From Bacteroidota bacterium (lineage in GTDB: Bacteria; Bacteroidota; Ignavibacteria; SZUA-365): DNA of 7,633 bases. The stretch is from the NCBI GenBank assembly GCA_023432805.1, contig JAEYUG010000009.1, positions 1-7,633 of the forward strand, in the 5' to 3' direction. The notes below the pieces were generated by a model. The model had not been told where the DNA came from and did not search any database. It saw nothing but the letters and a program-made list of their open reading frames with translations. The number at the start of each line of letters is the position of its first letter. The stretch's first letter is position 1. Position numbers and translations under genes: made by a program. Shown here piece by piece: positions 1-7,300 of this stretch.

Positions 1-73
1 CCCATGCAGAATTTCCCGTCCGAAACTCGTATTTTCCCCAGATATACCCTTTCGCACCAACCCCGAGATTCCC

Positions 74-1480
74 ATGCAGCGAATCCTCCTCATCCTTATC
101 GCACTCCTCCTCGCCGCGCCCCTCGCCGCCCAAACCCCGGCGCCCGCAACCCCACCCGCGGGAGCCCTCGCCCCTGCCGAGCTCGACGAACTGCGCGCCT
201 CGTTCACCCCCGATGCCGCCACCCGCGCCATCATGAACGCCGTCGCCACCCAGAGTACCCGCACCCTGGCACAGGATCGCGCCACCGTCAACACGACCGA
301 CCACCTCTTCAGCCACCGGATTAAAACCGAGGGCGTTACAGACCAAAAGAGCTCGGGACGCTGCTGGCTGTTTGCGGGACTCAACATCCTCCGCCCGGTC
401 GCGATGACCTCGCTCAATACACAGGGATTCGAGTTCTCCCAGAACTTCCTGACCTTCTACGACAAGCTCGAGAAGGCCAACCTCTTCCTCGAATCCATCA
501 TCGCCACGCGCACACGCAGTGTCGACGACCGCGACGTCGAGTGGCTCCTGAAAAATCCCATGCCCGATGGCGGGCAGTGGAACCACGCGCTCGCACTCAT
601 CGAAAAGTACGGCGTCGTGCCTTCCGACATCATGCCCGAAACCGAGAGCAGCTCGAGCACCGCGCAGATGAACAGCATCCTCTCAACCCTCCTGCGCAAG
701 GATGCCTCCATCCTCCGCGCCCGCCCGGCCGCTACCGACGGCGACCTGCGCACTCAGAAGGCCACCATGCTCCGCGAAGTCTACCGCGTGCTCGCCCTGC
801 ACCTCGGCGTGCCGCCAACGGACTTCACCTGGCGCGCAAAGCTCAAGGACGGCACGATCAGCACCTCCACCCGCTACACGCCGCGCGAGTTCTACGCGAA
901 GCACGTCGGCCTCAAGCTCGCCGACTACGTCTGCCTCCACAGCGTGCCCGTGCATCCCTTCGAAAAAACCTACACCATCCGCTACGACCGCAACCTCTTC
1001 GACCAGCCCGACATGCGCTTCGTGAACCTGCCCTTCGAGCGCATCCGCGAATACACGCTCAAGAGCGTGCGCGCCAACGAGCCCGTCTGGTTCGGATGCG
1101 ACGTCGGCAAGGAGAGCGACTCGAAGCTCGGCGTCATGCGCCGCGGTCTCTACGACTACACCGCCCTCTACGGTATCGACCTCACGATGACGAAGGCCGA
1201 CCGCGTCCGCTATCAGGAGAGCATCCCCTCCCACGCCATGGTCATCATCGGCGTCGATATGGATGGCGACAAGCCCGCCAAGTGGCTCGTCGAGAACAGC
1301 TGGGGCACGAAGGCAGGAAACAACGGACTCTTCGCCATGTATGACAGCTGGTTCGAGGAATACACCTACTCGGTCATCATCCACAAGAAGTTTCTCCCCG
1401 CCGAGGTCACGCGCCTCCTTGCGGAAACCCCCGTCGAACTCGGTCCGTGGGACCCCATGTTCGCCACCGATCCCCGCTGA
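74..1480 (+). CDS. Exported C1B cysteine aminopeptidase (bleomycin hydrolase/PepC family)
   Basis: This 468-residue protein is a papain-fold peptidase of the bleomycin hydrolase/aminopeptidase C family. These enzymes remove N-terminal residues from peptides and usually form hexameric barrels. Residues 1-19 form a signal peptide: QR, then a Leu/Ile/Ala core ending PLAA before Gln20. A Pro/Ala-rich linker to about residue 35 follows. The active site is visible: Gln91 (oxyanion hole) and nucleophile Cys97 in QKSSGRCW, His387 in PSHAMV, and Asn408 in ENSWG. Length fits the family (about 450) plus the signal peptide. The end, GPWDPMFATDPR, matches the conserved WDPM of the family C-terminal arm, but what follows is unlike the usual GALA ending. 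Family members are mostly cytosolic, so export is notable. The start at 74 is chosen because it gives the signal peptide directly; no good Shine-Dalgarno precedes it. The gene appears monocistronic. Family and triad are sure; substrate and final location (periplasm or outside) are inferred. Confidence 0.93.
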   Translation: MQRILLILIALLLAAPLAAQTPAPATPPAGALAPAELDELRASFTPDAATRAIMNAVATQSTRTLAQDRATVNTTDHLFSHRIKTEGVTDQKSSGRCWLFAGLNILRPVAMTSLNTQGFEFSQNFLTFYDKLEKANLFLESIIATRTRSVDDRDVEWLLKNPMPDGGQWNHALALIEKYGVVPSDIMPETESSSSTAQMNSILSTLLRKDASILRARPAATDGDLRTQKATMLREVYRVLALHLGVPPTDFTWRAKLKDGTISTSTRYTPREFYAKHVGLKLADYVCLHSVPVHPFEKTYTIRYDRNLFDQPDMRFVNLPFERIREYTLKSVRANEPVWFGCDVGKESDSKLGVMRRGLYDYTALYGIDLTMTKADRVRYQESIPSHAMVIIGVDMDGDKPAKWLVENSWGTKAGNNGLFAMYDSWFEEYTYSVIIHKKFLPAEVTRLLAETPVELGPWDPMFATDPR

Positions 1481-1500
1481 GAGGTCCCGGCCCTTCTCAG
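1477..1500 (+). other. Hairpin overlapping the peptidase stop codon
   Basis: CTGAGAGG (1477-1484) can pair with CTTCTCAG (1493-1500), giving six Watson-Crick pairs plus one G-U and one further G-C pair around an eight-base loop. The stem contains the TGA stop codon. No T-run follows directly; the nearest is six T at 1521-1526, about 20 bases downstream, so this is not a standard intrinsic terminator. It could slow mRNA decay from the 3' end or weakly terminate, or be chance. Confidence 0.25.
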
Positions 1501-1583
1501 ATATGCAAACCTTGATGTCCTTTTTTACCCATACGTCACGCACCCCGTCGCCGTGTGCAGCGTCTTTCCGGAGCGCCGCACTC

Positions 1584-1592
1584 TGGTATGAT
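1584..1592 (+). promoter_or_regulatory. Candidate extended -10 promoter element for nfnAB
   Basis: TGGTATGAT reads as an extended -10 (TGn followed by TATGAT, five of six matches to TATAAT), about 90 bases upstream of the nfnA start in the 203-base gap after the peptidase gene. The sequence 16 bases upstream (TTTCCG) is a poor -35. A second AT-rich element, TACTAT at 1614-1619, is an alternative. FCB-group bacteria often use a different promoter consensus, so this is a weak call. Confidence 0.25.
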
Positions 1593-1683
1593 TCATGCAA
1601 CACACCACGCACATACTATACCACGCGCGCGCACCGCGCCGCAGACCACCGATTTCACTGAACCTCCCATAAGAACCTCGTCC

Positions 1684-2586
1684 ATGAACCGCATTCTCGA
1701 AGCCCGGTTCCTTGCTCCCGACGTCAAGCTGTTCCGCATCGAAGCACCCGCGATCGCAGCAAAGCGCAAGGCAGGCCAGTTCATCATCCTCCGCGTCCAT
1801 GCCGACGGCGAGCGCGTGCCGCTCACCATCGCCGATTCCTCGACCGAAGACGGATCGATCACCATCATCGTCCAGGGCGTGGGCAAGACCACCAAGCTCC
1901 TCAACACCTTCGAGGCGGGTGAGTTCATCCGCGATCTCGTCGGTCCCCTCGGTCGCCCCTCGCACATCGAAAACTTCGGAACCGCCGTCAGCATCGGCGG
2001 CGGCGTCGGCACCGCCATCGCCTACCCGACCGCCGTCGCCCTCAAGCAGGCCGGCAACGAGGTGATCAGCATCATCGGCGGCCGCACGAAGGAGTACGTG
2101 ATCCTCGAACCGGAACTGCGCGCCATCTGCGACGAAGTCTATCCCACCACCGACGACGGCTCGCACGGCTTCCACGGCTTTGTGACGCAGAAGCTCCAGC
2201 AGCTGATCGACGAGGGACGAAAGATCGATTTCGTGCTCGCCATCGGACCCATCCCCATGATGAAGGCCGTCGCCGAAGTCACCCGTCCCTACGGCATCAA
2301 GACCGTCGTCAGCCTCAATCCCATCATGGTCGACGGCACGGGCATGTGCGGCGGTTGCCGCGCCGTGGTCGACAACAAGACGGTGTTCGTCTGTGTCGAC
2401 GGACCCGAGTTCGATGCGCATCAGGTCGATTTCTCGCTGCTGACGCAGCGGAACGCGATGTACCGCCAGCAGGAGTCGAGCTCGCTGCAGATCCTTCAGC
2501 AGCAGGAGGATCCCCACGAGTGCCGGCGGGAAGCCGCCTTCGATCGCGCTTTCGCCGAGGCCGGAAAGGAGGCGCACCATGGCTGA
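1684..2586 (+). CDS. nfnA: NfnA-type FAD/[2Fe-2S] subunit of ferredoxin:NADP+ oxidoreductase
   Basis: This 300-residue protein belongs to the ferredoxin-NADP reductase-like family that includes NfnA, the sulfide dehydrogenase subunit and PyrK. The FAD domain (about residues 1-95) has the RVPLTIAD flavin-binding segment at 44-51. The nucleotide-binding domain follows with GGGVGT at 105-110. The C-terminal iron-sulfur module has Asp217, Cys222, Cys225 and Cys237 in VDGTGMCGGC and VFVC. One Asp plus three Cys is the [2Fe-2S] ligand set described for NfnA. In the NfnAB complex this subunit handles NADH and passes electrons to NfnB. The frame extends upstream to an ATG at 1555, but those 43 residues are His/Arg/Thr-rich and unlike the family. 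The start at 1684 gives the typical N-terminus (MNRILEARFLAPDVKLF), although no Shine-Dalgarno precedes it. The last 40 residues are a Gln/Glu-rich tail of uncertain role. The stop overlaps the nfnB start by 8 bases. Alternative reading: the small subunit of a SudAB sulfide dehydrogenase. Confidence 0.88.
   Translation: MNRILEARFLAPDVKLFRIEAPAIAAKRKAGQFIILRVHADGERVPLTIADSSTEDGSITIIVQGVGKTTKLLNTFEAGEFIRDLVGPLGRPSHIENFGTAVSIGGGVGTAIAYPTAVALKQAGNEVISIIGGRTKEYVILEPELRAICDEVYPTTDDGSHGFHGFVTQKLQQLIDEGRKIDFVLAIGPIPMMKAVAEVTRPYGIKTVVSLNPIMVDGTGMCGGCRAVVDNKTVFVCVDGPEFDAHQVDFSLLTQRNAMYRQQESSSLQILQQQEDPHECRREAAFDRAFAEAGKEAHHG
2565..2572 (+). promoter_or_regulatory. Ribosome binding site of nfnB inside nfnA
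   Basis: AAAGGAGG lies within the last codons of nfnA, six bases before the ATG at 2579. It is a near-perfect Shine-Dalgarno site and fixes the nfnB start. The two upstream genes lack one. With the 8-base gene overlap, it suggests translational coupling to keep the two subunits in balance. Confidence 0.85.
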
Positions 2587-4030
2587 GCTCTCGAAGAAGG
2601 AACGCATGGCGATTCTCCGGCAGCCGATGCCGGAACAGGACCCGAAGGTCCGCAATGGCAACTTCATGGAGGTCAACCTCGGCTTCACCGAGGAGCTCGC
2701 CCGCCGCGAGGCCGAGCGCTGCCTGCAGTGCCCGAAGCCGGTCTGCGTGTCGGGATGTCCCGTCGGCGTGAAGATCGATGAATTCATCCACCTCGTGGCC
2801 CAGGGCGACTACGCCGGTGCGGCCGCGAAGTTGAAGGAGGACAATGCCCTGCCTGCGGTTTGCGGTCGCGTCTGTCCGCAGGAGGAGCAGTGCGAGGCGG
2901 TCTGCGTCGTCGGCAAGAAGAACGAGCCGGTCGCGATCGGACGCCTCGAGCGCTGGGTCGCCGACTGGGAACGCGCGAACCTCGGCATCCGTGCACCGCA
3001 CATGCAGGAGAAGAGCGGCAAACGTGTGGCCATCGTGGGTGGGGGTCCCGCAGGACTCTCCTGCGCGGGCGACCTGATTCAGATGGGTCACGAGGTCACC
3101 GTCTTCGAAGCGTTGCATGAAATCGGCGGCGTGCTCATCTACGGCATCCCCGAATTCCGTCTTCCAAAGGAGATCGTTCGCGCCGAGGTCGAGGCGCTCG
3201 AGAAGCAGGGCGTCGAGTTCTGCACCAACGCCGTCATCGGCCTGAGCGAGACCATCGACGAACTCATGGAGCGCTACGACGCGGTGTTCGTGGCCGTGGG
3301 GGCGGGACTCCCGTACTTCATGAACATCCCCGGCGAGCATCTCAACGGCGTCTACTCTTCGAACGAGTACCTGACGCGCGTCAATCTCATGAAGGCCTAC
3401 CGCTTCCCCGAGAACGACACGCCCATGTACGATGTCCGCGATCGGACGGTTGCAGTCTTCGGCGGCGGCAACACCGCGATGGATGCGGTGCGCACCTCGC
3501 TGCGCCTCGGCGCCGCGCGTGCGATGATCGTCTACCGCCGCTCCGAAGCCGAAATGCCCGCCCGCCTCGAGGAGGTGCATCACGCGAAGGAGGAGGGGGT
3601 CGAGTTCATGCTGCTCACCGCACCGCTTGAATTCCGCGGCGACGACCAGGGCTGGCTGCGCTCGATGCTCGTGCAGAAGATGGAGCTCGGCGAGCCCGAC
3701 GCCTCCGGCCGTCGCAAGCCCGTGCCCATCGAGGGTGCGATCGAAGACATCCCCATCGACGTCGCCGTCGTGGCCATCGGCAACGGCTCCAACCCGATCA
3801 TCCACCAGACCACGCCCGACCTCGCCGTCAACAAGTGGGGCAACATTCTCGTCGATCAGAAGACGATGAAGACCAACAAGAAGGGCGTCTTCGCCGGCGG
3901 CGACATCGTGACCGGCGGTGCGACGGTGATTCTCGCCATGGGTGCCGGCCGCACGGCCGCCGCGGCCATCAACGCCTATCTGAAGGATACGTCCACCTGG
4001 GTGGAGGAGAAGGAGGAGGCCGCGGCCTGA
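2579..4030 (+). CDS. nfnB: NfnB-type flavoprotein / NADPH-dependent glutamate synthase small-subunit-like oxidoreductase
   Basis: This 483-residue protein is of the GltD/NfnB family. The N-terminal domain has eight Cys for two [4Fe-4S] clusters: Cys48, 51, 56 and 60 in CLQCPKPVCVSGC, and Cys95, 99, 105 and 109 in CGRVCPQEEQCEAVC. The first dinucleotide fold begins at 150 with VAIVGGGPAGL (FAD). The second begins at 291 with VAVFGGGNTAMDAV (NADPH). The FAD-closing segment is at 436-460, with GVFAGGDIVTGGATV. Length is normal for the family. In NfnAB, electron bifurcation couples NADPH oxidation to reduction of NAD+ and ferredoxin, or runs in reverse. The same fold serves as the small subunit of glutamate synthase and as the sulfide dehydrogenase large subunit. 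No glutamate synthase large subunit lies in this window, and the coupling to an nfnA-like gene favours the Nfn or Sud reading. The protein should be cytoplasmic. The last residues are an acidic and Ala tail (EEKEEAAA). Family is certain; the exact reaction is inferred. Confidence 0.92.
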   Translation: MAELSKKERMAILRQPMPEQDPKVRNGNFMEVNLGFTEELARREAERCLQCPKPVCVSGCPVGVKIDEFIHLVAQGDYAGAAAKLKEDNALPAVCGRVCPQEEQCEAVCVVGKKNEPVAIGRLERWVADWERANLGIRAPHMQEKSGKRVAIVGGGPAGLSCAGDLIQMGHEVTVFEALHEIGGVLIYGIPEFRLPKEIVRAEVEALEKQGVEFCTNAVIGLSETIDELMERYDAVFVAVGAGLPYFMNIPGEHLNGVYSSNEYLTRVNLMKAYRFPENDTPMYDVRDRTVAVFGGGNTAMDAVRTSLRLGAARAMIVYRRSEAEMPARLEEVHHAKEEGVEFMLLTAPLEFRGDDQGWLRSMLVQKMELGEPDASGRRKPVPIEGAIEDIPIDVAVVAIGNGSNPIIHQTTPDLAVNKWGNILVDQKTMKTNKKGVFAGGDIVTGGATVILAMGAGRTAAAAINAYLKDTSTWVEEKEEAAA

Positions 4031-4113
4031 TCCCACGCCGCGTGCACCGGGGGCGCACCGCAGTCCGCCGTCCCCCCCGCGCCACGCACACCGCACCTCC
4101 ACCACCTGATGAC

Positions 4114-4139
4114 AACGGCAGCCCCCGCGGGCTGCCGTT
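4114..4139 (+). terminator. Intrinsic terminator after nfnAB
   Basis: An eleven-base perfect inverted repeat, AACGGCAGCCC (4114-4124) and GGGCTGCCGTT (4129-4139), surrounds the four-base loop CCGC. The T-rich stretch TTTCTGT follows through 4144. The hairpin lies 84 bases after the nfnB stop and is oriented to end the nfnAB transcript. A-residues before the stem and the short tail mean it could also work weakly on the opposite strand. Confidence 0.88.
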
Positions 4140-4211
4140 TCTGTAATCAGCACATCACGCACTGGGGAATGATGGCGGTGCAGTCATGCACGCGCGGCGA
4201 TATGCATTGCA

Positions 4212-4239
4212 AAAATTCCGAGCGAGTACTCCGAATTTT
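4212..4239. repeat. Imperfect inverted repeat in the intergenic region
   Basis: AAAATTCCGAG (4212-4222) and CTCCGAATTTT (4229-4239) are complementary at ten of eleven positions, with one C-C mismatch, around the loop CGAGTA. It sits 152 bases before the start of the large exported-protein gene, in a 250-base gap that is visibly more AT-rich than its surroundings. It could be an operator for a dimeric regulator, overlapping the candidate promoter, or a second hairpin. No regulator is known. Two copies of TATGCAT (4201-4207 and 4324-4330) lie in the same gap. Confidence 0.4.
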
Positions 4240-4269
4240 GTGGCATCGTACGCATGTGTTTCGTATCAT
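4238..4269 (+). promoter_or_regulatory. Weak promoter candidate for the exported repeat-protein gene
   Basis: TATCAT at 4264-4269 matches five of six bases of a -10 box. TTGTGG at 4238-4243 could serve as -35 but the spacing of 20 bases is long. The candidate would leave an untranslated leader of about 115 bases, and its -35 overlaps the right arm of the inverted repeat. No other convincing promoter was seen between the terminator and the start codon. Confidence 0.2.
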
Positions 4270-4379
4270 CCACAGTCTCCAGATTTGAAGTGACGCGATT
4301 CGACCGCGTTGAAGGATTGTTCCTATGCATGATTGACGTGCGAGCGGCCTGGCGGCATTCACGATTCATATATTCCTTC

Positions 4380-4384
4380 AGGAG
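4380..4384 (+). promoter_or_regulatory. Ribosome binding site of the exported repeat-protein gene
   Basis: AGGAG lies six bases before the ATG at 4391 and supports that start over the in-frame ATG at 4442, which has no purine-rich site in front of it. Confidence 0.7.
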
Positions 4385-4390
4385 AGTCAC

Positions 4391-7300
4391 ATGAGTTCAC
4401 CTCCCCGAGTCACATCCCGCCGTGCCGGAACCTGGCACACAATGTGTCCCCCCCCCCTCACTTTTCGAGGTCGCGGGCAGCACCCCCTCCCTGCATTTCT
4501 CTGGCTGTTGAGCCTCCTGCTCAGTTTGTGCGCGGGCAATGCCGTGCTTCTCATTGAACCTGCTGTCGCACAGACCGAATGGAAGGATCGTCCCGTCACG
4601 CTGGCACCCGGCGACCAGACCGGCCATTCGATTGCGCGACCGGCACGGAGTGCCTACACCGTGGTTGTCTGGGAGGACACGCGCAATGGTGAGTATGACA
4701 TCTACGCACAGATGATTGACAGTGCAACAGGATTGCCCGTCTGGGGTGATGTCGACGGCATGCCCGTCTGCACGGCACCCGGTGACCAGCGCCATCCCCG
4801 CGCGGCCTATGACACCCTCGGAGGCGTGATCATCGTCTGGGAGGATCATCGCGATGCCTACGAGAACAATGGCCACCCTTGGAATGTGTACATCCATGCG
4901 AATAGACTCGAACTCAGTGACGGATCGGTCAGCCCGCAATGGGATCCGACCTTCAATGGGGTCGTTGTCTGCGGCGTCCACCCAGGAGTGGAACATGGCA
5001 GTGGCCGGGATCCCCGCATTGTGGGAACCGGAGAAGGAGCGTACATCGCCTGGACCGATTACCGCATCGCAACGGCATCACCCGCTCCGTACTTGCGCTA
5101 TGTCTACGCGCAATACTTGCTCAGCAGCACCGCATCCCCTCCGTCCTCCTGGGCTCCGAATGGCAACCGTGTCGATCTCCATGGTGAGGATGAACTCAAT
5201 CCCGAGATCGCATTGGATAATGTGTGGCGTTCCTATCCCGGTCAACCGAGTGTCGATGCGCTTGGTCTTGTGGTCGTCTACCAGGACAACCGGCACAATC
5301 TGTCCCCGGGCAAGTATCTGCTGAGCGCAGCGGGCATCGGTCGCGATGGGAGTGCGCTCTGGGTCCCGGTGGAAGTAGACCGTTCGGTGGGCAGCACGCA
5401 ACGCCACCACCGCGTGCACAGCACAGGTGGCGTGCCGGGTGCCATCAATGCTGATGGCGCTGCGAGTCTTGGGACGGTGGTTGTCTGGGAGGACAATCGT
5501 CTGAACCCGACGGGCACACGCACGGGAATATACGTGCAGGTGCTGCATCCGGATGTTGGTGCCGGGGTCCTGGGCACGACAGAGGTTGCCGCGCATGTCG
5601 ACAGCACGTTCCAGCATCCCGCGCTGACCGTCTGCGACCGTGCGGCTCCCGACCATACGGAAGCCGTCCTTGTCTGGGAGAAGGATTCGCAGGATCCGCT
5701 CACCGGCATCGATGTATACGTGACCACGCTGGATGTGACGGCGGGGGTGCTCCGATCGCCCGTGAGTGAACCGCTCAGCCTTGCTGTCGGTGATCAGGAG
5801 GGTCTTGCCCTCGATCTGCATCGTCTCGTGCAGCAGCAGCCGCACGCGATTGTCGGCTGGGTGGATCATCGTCTGCAGACGGCGGACATCTACTATCAGG
5901 ATATCGCGCTCAACACGTTCAGTTACGAGCGCGACATGCATGGCTGGCCCGTGACGCAGGCGCATGCAGACCAGCAGCCGCTGGACGTTGGCGGGACGGT
6001 CTTCGTGTTCGGAGATGCCCGCCGTGACCCGCTCGTCGACGATGCGACGGACGATTGGAACATTTCGTGTCAGAAACCGGGTGAGGAATGCGATCTGCCG
6101 ACACGCATGGCGTGGCGTGATGTCCATGTCGGGTGGCGGGCGAACAGTTTCATGTCGCATGCACAGGGTGTCACGGATCTGGAGGGATCGCAGTACCTCG
6201 TCTGGGATGCGTATGTGGACGGATATCCCTCGGGCGTTCGCAGCGTGTTCATTCAGAAGGTGGATGCGCAGGGGGTTGCCCGATGGCAGAACAACGGGGT
6301 GCTGCTGAGTGCTCCATCGGCAGATGCTGCCAGCCCGGATGTCTGCATCGACGGCGCGGGGGGCGCCTACGTGGTCTGGCAGCAGGGCGCGACGTGGTCG
6401 GAGCAGGTGCATGTGGCGCGGGTGACTGCCGACGGGCAGATCGCCTGGAGTGGACCGGTCGCCATCCAGGGCCGGACGATGACTCCCCGGGTTGCGGAAC
6501 GGTACACGTGCAGCAGCACGCCACCCCTGCACACCTACGATGGCTGCTTCGTTGTATTGCACGACTGGTCGTCTCAAAAGGTTGCAGGGTTGACATATGC
6601 ACCGGATGGCACGCAAACACAACTCCAATCTTACATCTCCACGTCAGAGTTTTTCAATCCGATTCTGCGGTCCAGCGGCGGTAACGATGGTGTGCTCCTG
6701 TATTCCACTTCGACTGATTTGAAGATCTGGAAGGTGACCGATTTATCGTTTTTAATTGGCTCACCACCAACTGCGCAGCCCACACCCTCCTCTGGGTACG
6801 CACTCAGCGTCGACCCTTGTACGCACTACTCGTTTGTCGCCTATGTCGATGATACGCAGGGGAGAGAGGTGCATATAGTACGGTATTCCCCTGATCTTCA
6901 ATGGCCACAGGATGTCACCCTGACCGACAACAGCCCGGCAGGATGGACTGCTTCGAACCCGGCGATCGTGATCGACAGCATTCCAGAATCCGGCCAGATG
7001 GGGGCCCTTGTTGCGTGGGATGTGCGGTATCCGCTTGCAGGCAGTCCGCCCACCTGGAGGCACATGGTGTCGGCGAACCGGGTGCTGGTGACACCTGCGA
7101 ATCAGCTTGTTGCGCTCTGGGCACCCGGCTCGGCACCGGTCTTCGGTACCGGAAACACAGAGGAGACACATCCGACGATTGCGATCCATCGGAATGCAGA
7201 CGATCGCTTCACCGGTTCGCTTCCGCCCATGCGACGTGCAACGATCGCGTGGTCCGATGACGAGAACGGGACCTGCGTCCCCGACCGCGCTCTCATGGTA

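Noticed and set aside
1..79. CCCATGCAG occurring at 1-9 and 71-79
   Set aside because: A nine-base direct repeat at this distance can arise by chance and has no supporting structure. The ATG at 4 opens a frame with a low-complexity Arg/Pro product that overlaps the peptidase gene.
541..1344. Second plus-strand frame of 267 codons inside the peptidase gene
   Set aside because: It is almost entirely Arg, His, Pro and Ala, typical of a shifted reading of a GC-rich gene. The peptidase frame contains the catalytic triad.
1555..1683. Upstream extension of nfnA from an ATG at 1555
   Set aside because: The added 43 residues do not resemble the family N-terminus, and the region includes the likely promoter. 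The start at 1684 fits the family.
1525..2787. Antisense open frame of 420 codons across nfnA
   Set aside because: It shadows nfnA, whose FAD, nucleotide and iron-sulfur motifs are on the plus strand. No recognisable domain is visible in the antisense product.
2324..4162. Antisense open frame of 612 codons across nfnB
   Set aside because: The plus strand here carries all NfnB motifs. The antisense product is low-complexity (Asp, His, Arg, Gly) and starts downstream of the terminator with no signals for expression.
4147..4390. Small minus-strand frames in the intergenic region
   Set aside because: They lack ribosome binding sites and conserved features. The region is better explained as regulatory sequence.
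4333..4557. Short plus-strand frame of 74 codons crossing the start of the exported-protein gene
   Set aside because: It has no ribosome binding site, does not encode a recognisable protein, and overlaps the better supported start at 4391.
5078..6628. Antisense open frame of 516 codons across the exported-protein gene
   Set aside because: The predicted product is rich in Arg, His and Pro, shows no domain or signal, and lies opposite a frame with clear repeats and signal peptide. It is a by-product of GC-rich codon use.
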